A stretch of DNA of 38,374 nt from Hyphomonadaceae bacterium (GTDB taxonomy: Bacteria; Pseudomonadota; Alphaproteobacteria; Caulobacterales; Hyphomonadaceae). Each line of letters opens with the position of its first letter. Positions within the stretch are counted from its first letter, which is position 1. A program made the translations under genes and the position numbers. Location of the stretch: contig JAIXVM010000159.1 in assembly GCA_027482995.1 (NCBI GenBank), positions 1 through 38,374 of the forward strand, read 5' to 3'. The notes beneath the pieces were generated by a model. It was not told the origin of the DNA. It made no database searches and saw only the letters and a list, made by a program, of their open reading frames with translations. Shown here piece by piece: positions 9,058-16,233 of the stretch.

Positions 9058-9465
9058 TCAGCGCGGTTTCAGGGCGAGCGCTTCCAGAACGCGGACCGCC
9101 GCCTGCAGGCTTTCGACATCGCCGATCTCTTCGACCAGCCGGCGTGCATCCCGTTTCAGGTCATGCGCCTGCAAGTCACGGCCGCGGGCGCCATCGGCGG
9201 TTTCGGCAATCTCGAACGGCTCGTAGAACCAGCCGATCGGGCGTCCGAGAGCCTGTGCGATTTCGAGCAGGCGCCCGGCCGACATGCGGCTGTGGCCGGC
9301 TTCGTACTTCTGGATCTGCTGGAACGTGACGCCGAGCAGCGCGGCCAGCGCTTCCTGGGTGAGGCCGAGTTCGCGGCGGCCCTGGCGCAGGCGCTGGCCC
9401 ACAAACCGGTCTGCATCGGTCGGCTTGCGCGCCTCGTGGGCGGGCGATGTGTCGGTTTTCGACAT
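9058..9465 (-). CDS. XRE-family transcriptional regulator (PraR-like)
   Basis: Small DNA-binding protein of 135 residues with a Cro/C1-type helix-turn-helix at about residues 20-75: VGQRLRQGRRELGLTQEALA, then VTFQQIQKYEAGHSRMSAGRL. The TFQQIQKYE core followed by a short IGWFYEPF segment is characteristic of the alphaproteobacterial PraR-type regulators described in rhizobia. The remaining C-terminus is short and helical with no ligand domain. I chose the ATG at 9465 (MSKTDTS) over the ORF-track start at 9531, because the upstream 22 residues look non-coding and this start gives the family's normal length. Target genes are unknown. A 6-bp inverted repeat (TGCAGG/CCTGCA) about 55-75 bp upstream could be an operator. 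Confidence 0.88.
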   Translation of the reverse strand: MSKTDTSPAHEARKPTDADRFVGQRLRQGRRELGLTQEALAALLGVTFQQIQKYEAGHSRMSAGRLLEIAQALGRPIGWFYEPFEIAETADGARGRDLQAHDLKRDARRLVEEIGDVESLQAAVRVLEALALKPR

Positions 9466-9520
9466 GGTTGATGGGCCTCCGGCGACCACAAGACGGGACA
9501 ACGGCGCAATTTCATGCAAT

Positions 9521-9542
9521 CTGCAGGCCAACCACTACCTGC
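9521..9542. promoter_or_regulatory. Possible operator, TGCAGG-N10-CCTGCA inverted repeat
   Basis: A perfect 6-bp inverted repeat with a 10-bp spacer lies between the XRE gene start (9465, minus) and the VOC gene end (9590, minus). It is placed where an autoregulatory operator would sit, and XRE repressors bind inverted repeats of this scale. Chance occurrence is quite possible. Confidence 0.25.
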
Positions 9543-9589
9543 ACGCGATTTCTGCCGTGAAGCTCTCCGGCAGCATATCCCCGGTTGTT

Positions 9590-10276
9590 TCAGTTCAGAA
9601 CTTTCACCGGCGGCTCGAACTTCGTGGTCTTGAGGATCACGTCATCGGGCGCGGCGATCATCGCCTTGTACATGGGCTCCGGATAGGCCTGATGCGGTTT
9701 CGCCGGATCGTAGGGCGGCTGCTTCACCGCGCCGCCTTCACCTGCGTAAGGGTCGGGATGGGTGAAGGTCTCGAGTTGTGCCGGCGTGATGCCGACCTTC
9801 TCGACGACCGCCGGATCAATCCACGCGCGCGGATCAATCGGCACGGTCGAGCAGGCGACTTCCAGCGTCATCTGGTCGGGCCCCGCAAAGTAGATCGAGT
9901 GGCACATTGCATGGTCGAGCGGGCCGATCACGTTGATGCCCTTGGTGCGGATCCGGTCCCGGATCGCCAGTAGGTCGTCGAGCGTATCGACGCGGAAGGC
10001 GAGGTGCTGCATCGTGCCGGGGGCGGACGGGCCCGCGCCGGTACCCGCATGCGTCACGCCCAGCTGGATCGGGATATCCTTCACCGCCGGCAGCTGCACC
10101 ACCGAGAAATAGGAATGGTCGTCCATGTGCAGGAAGGCGTGCACACCGCCCGGCACGCCGTGCATGTCGAACAACGCCGACAGCTGGAAGCCCATCACGT
10201 CCGAGAAGAAGGCGATATGCTCACGGATATCCGCCGCCATGATCGCAATATGGTGAATGCCGTTCGCCTTGATCAT
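9590..10276 (-). CDS. VOC-superfamily protein, possible extradiol dioxygenase or glyoxalase-like enzyme
   Basis: Vicinal-oxygen-chelate fold protein of 228 residues. Candidate metal ligands are visible: the His pair in IHHIAIMA near residues 8-9, the His of MQHLAFRVD in the second repeat and the Glu of MTLEVAC. About 85 residues after the VOC domain form a proline-rich tail (HPDPYAGEGG, PPYDPAKPHQAYPEP) not typical of minimal VOC enzymes. The 513-residue ORF in the track is a read-through of the antisense of the next gene. The ATG at 10276 is preceded by a good AGGGAGGAA Shine-Dalgarno and begins exactly at the first VOC strand. It is divergent from an alpha/beta hydrolase. Ring-cleavage dioxygenases are often paired with C-C hydrolases, so a shared catabolic step is plausible; the substrate is unknown. 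Confidence 0.85.
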   Translation of the reverse strand: MIKANGIHHIAIMAADIREHIAFFSDVMGFQLSALFDMHGVPGGVHAFLHMDDHSYFSVVQLPAVKDIPIQLGVTHAGTGAGPSAPGTMQHLAFRVDTLDDLLAIRDRIRTKGINVIGPLDHAMCHSIYFAGPDQMTLEVACSTVPIDPRAWIDPAVVEKVGITPAQLETFTHPDPYAGEGGAVKQPPYDPAKPHQAYPEPMYKAMIAAPDDVILKTTKFEPPVKVLN

Positions 10277-10324
10277 GGCGCGTTCCTCCCTTGACCCTGC
10301 GGCCACATGGACAGGGCCGTTCTG

Positions 10325-10346
10325 CCCCATAATGTGCACCCCATAA
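10325..10346. promoter_or_regulatory. Direct repeat CCCCATAA in a divergent promoter region
   Basis: Two copies of CCCCATAA, 14 bp from start to start, lie in the 96-bp gap between the VOC gene and the alpha/beta hydrolase. TGCCCC at 10323-10328 also mirrors GGGGCA just before the hydrolase Shine-Dalgarno. The position suits a shared operator, but this is inference from the repeat alone. Confidence 0.25.
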
Positions 10347-10372
10347 CCAAAAGGGGCAAGGAGGCACGCATC

Positions 10373-11542
10373 ATGGCTGGCGCAACGGAAATCATCCGGG
10401 AACCCTATCTCGTCATCCACAAGGACCCGTCGAGCTTCAAGGATGTATATGGCGGGGCAGGCGACAATGTCGCCGTGGAGTGCATGCGTATCTATCCGGC
10501 GGGCACGAAGGCGGCCAGCGTCATCGTCTTCACCCACCCGATCGGCGGCGGGGCTTTCCTGCCCTTGGTATCTGCGCTCGCCCGGGCGGGCCACCACGTC
10601 ATTTATGCCAACACACGCTACCGGGGCAACGACACCGCGCTGATCATGGAGAAGTGCATCGCTGATCTCGGCGCGTGTCTCGAGCACGCGCGAAGCCGCC
10701 TCGGCTACACGCGCGCCATCCTTGGGGGCTGGTCCGGCGGCGGATCCATGTCGCTCTTCTATCAGGACCAGGCCGAGCATCCCACGATCACCCACACGCC
10801 AGCCGGTGACGCGTATGACCTGACGAAAAAGGCATTGCCGCCTGCCGACGGCATCATGCTGCTCGCTGCACATGTCAGCCGCGCCATCACGCTGACCGAA
10901 TGGATGGACCCGTCGATCACCGATGAGGCCCGTCCGTTCGACCGCGATCCAGCCCTCAACATCTACGATCCTGCCTGTCCGGCGCAGCCTCCCTATACGG
11001 ACGATTTCGTCGCAAGGTTCCGCGCCGCGCAGCTCGCGCGCAACCGCCGCATCACAGCCTGGGTAAAAGACTCGCTCGACGATCTGCGCCGCAAGGGCGA
11101 CGTGAACGCCGAACGCGCCTTCACCGTTCATGGCACGATGTCGAATGTCTGCTGGACGGACCCGGCTCAGGAGCCGTCAGACCGCCGGCCTTATACCTGT
11201 TATCTCGGAGAGCCCCGTATCGCGAATGACGGACCGGTCGGTCTCGCGCGCTTCACCACCTTGCGATCCTGGCTCTCCCAATGGGGCCATGACACCACGC
11301 ATGCGGACGGTCTTGGCAATGCGGCGCGGATTTCGTGCCCCGTCCTCGTAATCAACAATACCGCCGACCTCGCCTGCACGCCGAGCCATGCGCGGCGCCT
11401 GTTCGATGCCGTAGGCCACAGCCGCAAGGTTTACCGCGATATTCAGGGGGCGGATCATTACTACATCGAGCGCCCGGACTTGCTCCCGGCGGCGGTGACG
11501 GTCTGCTCGGAGTGGATGGACGCCGAAGCCCTGTCGGGCTGA
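10373..11542 (+). CDS. Alpha/beta hydrolase
   Basis: Alpha/beta-hydrolase fold enzyme of 389 residues without a signal peptide, so probably cytosolic. The nucleophile elbow is GGWSGGG with Ser121; an oxyanion-type segment THPIGGGAF lies near 55-61. The acid residue is probably the Asp in VINNTADLAC, and the catalytic His is near residue 362 in GADHYYIERP. A lid-like insertion of about 150 residues separates the nucleophile from the acid. I chose the ATG at 10373 because a strong AAGGAGG sits 8 bp upstream; the extra 22 residues of the ORF-track version include this ribosome binding site. It is divergent from the VOC gene, with which it may share a pathway, and convergent with a small lipoprotein gene. 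It could be an esterase or a C-C bond hydrolase; the sequence alone does not decide. Confidence 0.88.
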   Translation: MAGATEIIREPYLVIHKDPSSFKDVYGGAGDNVAVECMRIYPAGTKAASVIVFTHPIGGGAFLPLVSALARAGHHVIYANTRYRGNDTALIMEKCIADLGACLEHARSRLGYTRAILGGWSGGGSMSLFYQDQAEHPTITHTPAGDAYDLTKKALPPADGIMLLAAHVSRAITLTEWMDPSITDEARPFDRDPALNIYDPACPAQPPYTDDFVARFRAAQLARNRRITAWVKDSLDDLRRKGDVNAERAFTVHGTMSNVCWTDPAQEPSDRRPYTCYLGEPRIANDGPVGLARFTTLRSWLSQWGHDTTHADGLGNAARISCPVLVINNTADLACTPSHARRLFDAVGHSRKVYRDIQGADHYYIERPDLLPAAVTVCSEWMDAEALSG

Positions 11543-11552
11543 CGCTCCCGCC

Positions 11553-11930
11553 TTACTGGGGCAGGCGGACGATTTCGTCTTCGTCGGACGTTGCGGCCGG
11601 CGTCTCGAGAACTGTCTCGGGGCCGGTTTCGATATCCACACCGAGGTCTGCGACGCCTTCGAAGTTTCCGCCCGTCCCGCCGGGTGCCACGATCAAGCCG
11701 CCGTTCGATCCGACAGAGTCCGTGCTGATGATCGGCCGAGCCGGCTCGCTTCCGCCGCGTCCGATGTTCAGGTTCAACGTGCCCTCGACCTCAGAGCCCG
11801 CCTCGGCGGTCTGGATGATTTCCTCAGCGGGGGCGGCTTCAGCCTCGGCGCTGGAGACAGTGGCGGAACACGCAGTGCCCAGACCGGCCAGCGCGGCGAG
11901 AAGCAGGAAAGAGATCGGTTTCATCGGCAT
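11553..11930 (-). CDS. Small putative lipoprotein of unknown function
   Basis: Protein of 125 residues that I do not recognise. It starts with a short basic n-region and a hydrophobic stretch (ISFLLLAALAGLG) ending at Cys21 in GTAC. That is an imperfect lipobox, because Leu is at -4 rather than -3, so it could be lipidated or simply secreted. The mature part is acidic and rich in Ala, Glu, Gly and Ser with no predicted catalytic motif, which suggests a disordered envelope protein. It lies 3 bp downstream of gshB on the same strand, so it is probably co-transcribed and may be translationally coupled. An alternative start is the ATG two codons later (MKPIS). Confidence 0.7.
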   Translation of the reverse strand: MPMKPISFLLLAALAGLGTACSATVSSAEAEAAPAEEIIQTAEAGSEVEGTLNLNIGRGGSEPARPIISTDSVGSNGGLIVAPGGTGGNFEGVADLGVDIETGPETVLETPAATSDEDEIVRLPQ

Positions 11931-11933
11931 TCC

Positions 11934-12902
11934 TTAAGCATGATGCTCCAGCGACCGGGCTGCAAGCTTGGTTTCCACAACGTCCCAGAATTTGGCAGTC
12001 GCATCAATGCCCGACAACCGCTTCAGGGCCTGCAGACCCGTCGGTGATGTGACATTGACCTCGGTCAGGCGCCCGCCAATCACGTCGATCCCGGTCAGCA
12101 CCAGCCCGCGCCGTTTCAGTTCCGGCCCGATGCGTGCGCAGATATGTCTGTCGGCCGCTGACAGCTCCGTCGCCTCTGCGGTGCCGCCAACGACGAGATT
12201 GGAGCGCACTTGCCCGGCCTTCGGCTTGCGGTTGATCGCGCCAATCGGCTCGCCGTCGATCAGGATGACGCGCTTGTCGCCGTCGGCCACGGCGGGAAGG
12301 AAGGCTTGCACCATGACGGGCTCTCCCGAGCGGCCGAGGAAAAGTTCCAGCAGGGAATCAAGGTTTGAATCCTCGGCGGTCAGCCGGAACACGCCGGCGC
12401 CGCCATGTCCGTAGAGCGGCTTGACGATGATATCGCGGTGTTTCTCGCGGAAGGCATCAATCACACCCCGGTCGCGCGTCACCAGAGTGGGCGGCATGAT
12501 GTCCGGGAACATCAGCGGAAAGATCTTCTCAGGGCTGGAGCGCACACCGGCCGGATCGTTCAGCACCAGCGTCTTGCCGGACACTTCCTCCAGCAGGTGG
12601 CAGGCCGTGATGTAGCCCATGTCGAACGGCGGGTCCTGCCGCATCAGGATGACATCGGCGTCCTCGGCGAGGTCCAGCGTGCGCGGCTCTCCGAATACGC
12701 CCGGCGTCTCGCGCACGCGTTGCACGCGGGCAGGGCGTACGCGGGCGGTCACGCGGCCTTCGGTCCAGGCGAGATCGCCCGGGCCGTAGACGAAGATCTC
12801 ATGGCCGCGCGCCTGCGCGGTTTCGGCAAGGGCGAAGGTCGTATCGCCGTCGATGTTCACCCGCTCGAGCGGGTCCATCTGAATGGCTATGCGCAGTGTC
12901 AC
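11934..12902 (-). CDS. gshB: Glutathione synthetase
   Basis: ATP-grasp ligase of 322 residues that joins gamma-glutamylcysteine and glycine to make glutathione in the cytosol. The N-terminal domain opens with RIAIQMDPLERVNIDGDTTF, the GshB signature around the substrate site. The ATP-grasp part shows VKPLYGHGGAGVFRL, PVMVQAFLPAV and the metal-binding end motif LTEVNVTSPTGLQAL. The length matches bacterial GshB (about 315 residues) and the start is the natural ATG. It follows the BON lipoprotein gene by 39 bp and precedes a small lipoprotein by 3 bp. The product supplies glutathione to the YghU-type and GST-fold enzymes elsewhere in the window. Confidence 0.97.
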   Translation of the reverse strand: MTLRIAIQMDPLERVNIDGDTTFALAETAQARGHEIFVYGPGDLAWTEGRVTARVRPARVQRVRETPGVFGEPRTLDLAEDADVILMRQDPPFDMGYITACHLLEEVSGKTLVLNDPAGVRSSPEKIFPLMFPDIMPPTLVTRDRGVIDAFREKHRDIIVKPLYGHGGAGVFRLTAEDSNLDSLLELFLGRSGEPVMVQAFLPAVADGDKRVILIDGEPIGAINRKPKAGQVRSNLVVGGTAEATELSAADRHICARIGPELKRRGLVLTGIDVIGGRLTEVNVTSPTGLQALKRLSGIDATAKFWDVVETKLAARSLEHHA

Positions 12903-12941
12903 GCGGTGAATGCCCCCGTCCTTGCGGAAGGCTCGCGGGGT

Positions 12942-13667
12942 TCAGCGGCTTCCTGTGTCGTAACTCGCGCCCGAAAGCTCGGGCATCGGCTCCGTCGTAT
13001 ATGCAGCGTCCGGAGCCGGTTGATAAGTGGGGGGCGGCGCTTCTGTCGTGATCGGCGCAGCCTGGCGCGCGGCCGAGTCGCGAACGCGCACATAGGAGAC
13101 GACCTGTTTGACGCCGCCGACCACGCTGGCCTCTTCGGCCGCCGCGCGCACTTCGTCCGCGTCGCGCGCAAAGCCCATCAGGTAGACCACGCCGCCATAC
13201 GTCTCGATATTGATGTTGACGCTCCGCACGCTGGACGACCCGATCAGCCGGGCCCGGACGCGCCCGGTGATGATCTCGTCAGACACGTTCGACATGAAGC
13301 CGCCCGGCGGCTCGATGCGGATTTCGTTCGCCACATCCATGGTCCGCGAGGAACTCCAGGCAATGCCTTCGGCATAGGTGCGGTCTGCCGGCTCGTTCAC
13401 GCGGCCAGACAGGAGGACGAGTCCATTGGCGACTTCCACGTCCACTTCGGCAAATTTGGCGCCGCTTTCATTCAGCAGCTTGGCCTTGATCTCGTTAGAG
13501 GCGGTCGCATCGTCGATGGCCTCGCCCATTGTTTTCTCCTGCACCGACGTCAGCCCCACGGCGCCCGCTGTGCCGAGAACGGCGGCGGCGCAGCCAGAAA
13601 GGGACAGGGCGGCCAGCAGGCAGGCCGGCGCAAGAACAGCACGCATGGGAGTTTTCCTGACGTTCAT
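12942..13667 (-). CDS. BON-domain outer-membrane lipoprotein (DolP/YraP-like)
   Basis: Lipoprotein of about 241 residues with two BON domains. The signal peptide ends in a canonical lipobox LSGC (Cys26). BON1 spans roughly 60-120 (IKAKLLNESGAKFAEVDVEV, VLLSGRVNEPADR) and BON2 roughly 130-195 (VRARLIGSSSVRSVNINIET, VVYLMGFARDADE). The C-terminal 40 residues are Pro/Thr-rich and probably disordered. The architecture matches DolP (YraP), which binds anionic phospholipid and supports outer-membrane integrity, although this protein is longer than E. coli DolP (191 residues). Two starts are plausible: ATG 13667, and ATG 13646, which has a better-placed AGGAAA. Both keep the whole lipobox. It probably leads the operon BON-gshB-lipoprotein. 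Confidence 0.88.
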   Translation of the reverse strand: MNVRKTPMRAVLAPACLLAALSLSGCAAAVLGTAGAVGLTSVQEKTMGEAIDDATASNEIKAKLLNESGAKFAEVDVEVANGLVLLSGRVNEPADRTYAEGIAWSSSRTMDVANEIRIEPPGGFMSNVSDEIITGRVRARLIGSSSVRSVNINIETYGGVVYLMGFARDADEVRAAAEEASVVGGVKQVVSYVRVRDSAARQAAPITTEAPPPTYQPAPDAAYTTEPMPELSGASYDTGSR

Positions 13668-13827
13668 GGGAGACCCGCTTTCATTACACCCCAGATAGGG
13701 CGAAACTCGGGCATCTTCCAAATGAAACCCTGTACAGGAAGTGAACGCGCTGCGGCGGTGCCTGGGCGCTGCGCCTTTTTGCTGGTTGCTGAGGCACCGT
13801 CATGGTAATAATGCGCCAACGCAGCAA

Positions 13828-13844
13828 AAGGAGCCGTTGCCCTG
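13828..13844 (+). promoter_or_regulatory. Ribosome binding site pointing to a CTG start for rsfS
   Basis: AAGGAG followed by an 8-bp spacer and CTG, which is in frame with rsfS and open through to the GTG at 13881. No ATG, GTG or TTG in the rsfS frame is better placed. This suggests a non-canonical initiation codon but does not prove it. Confidence 0.45.
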
Positions 13845-13880
13845 TCATCCGCCAAAAGCCGGGTTGAGCCCCCCAAGACC

Positions 13881-14240
13881 GTGTCGCTCGCAGATATCAA
13901 GCTGCTTGCTGAATCGCTCTCGAAGGTCCTCGAAGACGACAAGGCCGAAGATCTGGCCTTCATCGAACTTCAAGGCAAATCCTCCCTCGCCGATTTCATG
14001 ATCATTGCGTCGGGCCGTTCCGGACGGCACGTGGCTGCGCTTGCCGACCATGTCGCGCAGGAAGCAAAACGCCTGACCGGCCGCCCGGCCAGTGTCGAAG
14101 GCATGGCCAATGCGGACTGGGTCCTGATCGATACAGGCGACGTGATCGTGCACCTGTTCCGCCCGGAAGTGCGCGAGTTCTACAATCTCGAGAAAATCTG
14201 GATGTCAGACCAGGCCCCGCACCGGGTCCGCGCGTCCTGA
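13881..14240 (+). CDS. rsfS: Ribosomal silencing factor RsfS (Iojap family)
   Basis: RsfS binds ribosomal protein uL14 and blocks subunit joining when nutrients are limiting. From the GTG used here the product is 119 residues. The core shows DDKAEDLAFIEL, SSLADFMIIASGRSGRHVAALAD, ANADWVLIDTGDVIVHLFRPEVREFYNLEKIW, all family hallmarks. The GTG has no Shine-Dalgarno. In contrast AAGGAG (13828-13833) sits 8 bp before an in-frame CTG at 13842, which would add 13 residues (SSAKSRVEPPKT linker) and give the longer N-terminus common in alphaproteobacteria. The true start may therefore be 13842. It is followed 3 bp later by rlmH, a pairing common among bacteria. Confidence 0.95.
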   Translation: MSLADIKLLAESLSKVLEDDKAEDLAFIELQGKSSLADFMIIASGRSGRHVAALADHVAQEAKRLTGRPASVEGMANADWVLIDTGDVIVHLFRPEVREFYNLEKIWMSDQAPHRVRAS

Positions 14241-14243
14241 TCC

Positions 14244-14708
14244 ATGCGGCTTCAGATTGTCGGGGTGGGGCGCCTGAAAGACGGCCCCGAGCGCAGTCTG
14301 GCCGATGACTACCTTGCCCGCGCCCTGCCGCTGGCCCGGCAACTCGGCTTTCGGGGCCCAGACGAGCATGAAGTCGCCAGCGGCAATGGCCTCGAGGCCG
14401 AAGGCGCCCGCCTGATTGCGAAAGTGCCGGACGGCGCGATTTGCCTTCGGCTCGATGAAGGCGGCGACAATCTCACCTCCCAGCAACTCGCCGCAAAGCT
14501 CGCCCGCTGGCGGGACGACGGCCAGCGCGATGCGGTTTTCCTGATCGGGGGGGCCGAAGGCTACAGCCAGGACGTTCGCCGCAAGTTCCCGTCCACCCTT
14601 GCCTTCGGTGTCCAGACCTGGCCGCACCGGCTGGTGCGCGCGATGCTGGCGGAGCAGATCTACCGCGCGATGACCATCCTGGCGGGCACCCCTTACCATA
14701 AAGCCTGA
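14244..14708 (+). CDS. rlmH: 23S rRNA (pseudouridine1915-N3)-methyltransferase RlmH
   Basis: SPOUT-class methyltransferase of 154 residues that modifies pseudouridine 1915 in helix 69 of 23S rRNA. The start MRLQIVGVGRLK matches the family N-terminus. The knotted SAM-binding region is at LIGGAEGYSQDVR, and the conserved C-terminus is WPHRLVRAMLAEQIYRAMTILAGTPYHK, ending in the invariant YHK-type tail. It lies 3 bp after rsfS and is surely co-transcribed with it, so the pair couples subunit-joining control with ribosome maturation. Confidence 0.97.
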   Translation: MRLQIVGVGRLKDGPERSLADDYLARALPLARQLGFRGPDEHEVASGNGLEAEGARLIAKVPDGAICLRLDEGGDNLTSQQLAAKLARWRDDGQRDAVFLIGGAEGYSQDVRRKFPSTLAFGVQTWPHRLVRAMLAEQIYRAMTILAGTPYHKA

Positions 14709-14730
14709 TGACCGGTCGCGGAGGGGTAGG

Positions 14731-14770
14731 CAGGCCCCGGCGTTCAGGGGGGAGGAACCGCCGGGGCCTG
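14731..14770 (+). terminator. Perfect 12-bp stem-loop after rlmH
   Basis: CAGGCCCCGGCG (14731-14742) and CGCCGGGGCCTG (14759-14770) form a perfect GC-rich stem with a 16-base loop, 22 bp after the rlmH stop. No U-tract follows, so it is not a standard rho-independent terminator. It could be a 3'-end stabilising hairpin or a pause/attenuation element for the gene downstream. Confidence 0.5.
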
Positions 14771-14937
14771 GTGAACATCCGGGCTTGGAGAGGGCGAGCC
14801 ATTGAGGCGCCGCCCGGAAATTCACTCTCTTTACGCCGCACCCTGCAACTGGATCACCTCTCCGGCGAATTTCTTGTCCGTTGCCGCCAGTGCCTCAACC
14901 GCATTAAGGAATGGCGGCGGCGCAGGAGACAGGATCA

Positions 14938-16233
14938 ATGCCAAGCGGCGGAATGTGGCGCATCTACGGGCCGGTGATCCTGATTGCTCTGGCGGGGTTC
15001 GTGCTGACCTTGTTCCTGATGGATCCGGCACCGCCGAAGAAAATCCGGTTCGGGGCAGGGGCGCAGGGCGGCGCGTATCATGCCTATGCCGAGCGCTATC
15101 AGCGCCTGCTCGCCGAACAGGGCGTCGAAGTCGAACTCGTCGATACCGCCGGCTCGATCGATAATCTGCGGCTGCTGGAAGACGACTTTCTCGATGTTGC
15201 GCTGGTGCAAGGCGGGCTGTCCGGGGTCACCGAACGCAAGCAGCTGCGCTCGCTCGGCGGCCTGTTCGAGGAGCCGTTCTGGGTCTTCGTCCGGTCTGAT
15301 CTCGCCGTTGACGACTTCGGGGACCTGAAAAACCTGCGCGTCTCGATCGGCCCGGAAGGCTCCGGGACCCGGGCGCTAGCGACCATCCTGCAAACCGAAT
15401 ATGGCGGTGAATGGTCTGACAGCGCCCGCGCCGCCCTGGTCAGCGCCGACGCCGAAGCCGCCCTGCGGAAAGGCGAACTCGACGCGGCGGCTTTCGCGGC
15501 CTCGCCGCAGGCGCCGTACGTCCAGTCGCTATTGCGGGCCGACGGCATCCGGCTGCTGCCGTTCGACCGCGCGGAAGCCATCGCGCGGCGGACCGATGGG
15601 CTGTCCTCTGTCACCCTCCTGCGCGGCATCGCCGATGTCGGCGCCGATATTCCGGCGCGGGATGTGCCGCTGTCCGCCGCCGTCGCCCAGCTGGCCGTGC
15701 GCAGCGACATTCACCCGGCGATCGAAGCGGTGCTGCTCGACGCCGCGACCGCGATCCACGCCGAACGCAGCCTGTTTGCGCCCGCCGGCCGGTTCCCGAA
15801 TGTCCACAACGCCGACTTGCCGGTCAGTTCGCAGACAACGCGGTATTACCGCGATGGCCCGTCCTTCCTGAGACGGTACTTTCCGTTCAGTGTTGCCAAC
15901 TTCCTTGACCGGGCCTGGGTGCTCGCCATTCCGCTGCTGACCCTGGCATTCCCGCTCGTGCGCGCCGCGCCGCCGATCTATCGCTGGCGTGTCCGGCGGC
16001 GGATCTACATCTGGTACAAGGACCTGCGCGCGCTGGAAGATGAAGGCCGCTCGACCCCGCCGGGCGAGCCGCGCGTCTCCGTCATCAGCCGGCTTGAACA
16101 GCTGCAGGCCGATATCGGCCAGCTGGACGTGCCGCTCTCCTACACGGACGACCTTTACCGCCTGCGCGGCCATGTCGAGTTCGTGAAACAATTGCTGCGC
16201 ACGGCGCCGGTCGAGGCGGCGGTGACGGCCTAG
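14938..16233 (+). CDS. TAXI-family TRAP-type solute-binding protein with membrane anchors
   Basis: Protein of 431 residues. An N-terminal hydrophobic segment (about 9-28) serves as signal anchor. The following 280 residues are a TAXI-type periplasmic binding domain (FGAGAQGGAYHAYAERYQRLL, VELVDTAGSIDNLRLLEDDFLDVALVQGG, VSIGPEGSGTRALA). After about residue 320 there is a second hydrophobic segment (AWVLAIPLLTLAFPLV), then a basic, helical, probably cytosolic tail. TAXI proteins normally feed a DctQM-like permease; none is encoded nearby. I chose ATG 14938 because AGGAG lies 10 bp upstream; the ORF-track start at 14911 has no properly spaced site. The upstream gap 14709-14937 holds the rlmH hairpin and a CTGGATCACCTC match to the 16S rRNA 3' end, otherwise nothing clear. 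The stop overlaps that of the convergent LytTR gene in a shared CTAG. Confidence 0.82.
   Translation: MPSGGMWRIYGPVILIALAGFVLTLFLMDPAPPKKIRFGAGAQGGAYHAYAERYQRLLAEQGVEVELVDTAGSIDNLRLLEDDFLDVALVQGGLSGVTERKQLRSLGGLFEEPFWVFVRSDLAVDDFGDLKNLRVSIGPEGSGTRALATILQTEYGGEWSDSARAALVSADAEAALRKGELDAAAFAASPQAPYVQSLLRADGIRLLPFDRAEAIARRTDGLSSVTLLRGIADVGADIPARDVPLSAAVAQLAVRSDIHPAIEAVLLDAATAIHAERSLFAPAGRFPNVHNADLPVSSQTTRYYRDGPSFLRRYFPFSVANFLDRAWVLAIPLLTLAFPLVRAAPPIYRWRVRRRIYIWYKDLRALEDEGRSTPPGEPRVSVISRLEQLQADIGQLDVPLSYTDDLYRLRGHVEFVKQLLRTAPVEAAVTA

Noticed and set aside
14831-14940. Minus-strand reading that ends in a protein-like tail (AVEALAATDKKFAGEVIQLQ), possible gene remnant
   Set aside because: The open frame upstream runs antisense to the TAXI start and looks unstructured. 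In GC-rich DNA such protein-like antisense stretches are common, and no family was recognised.
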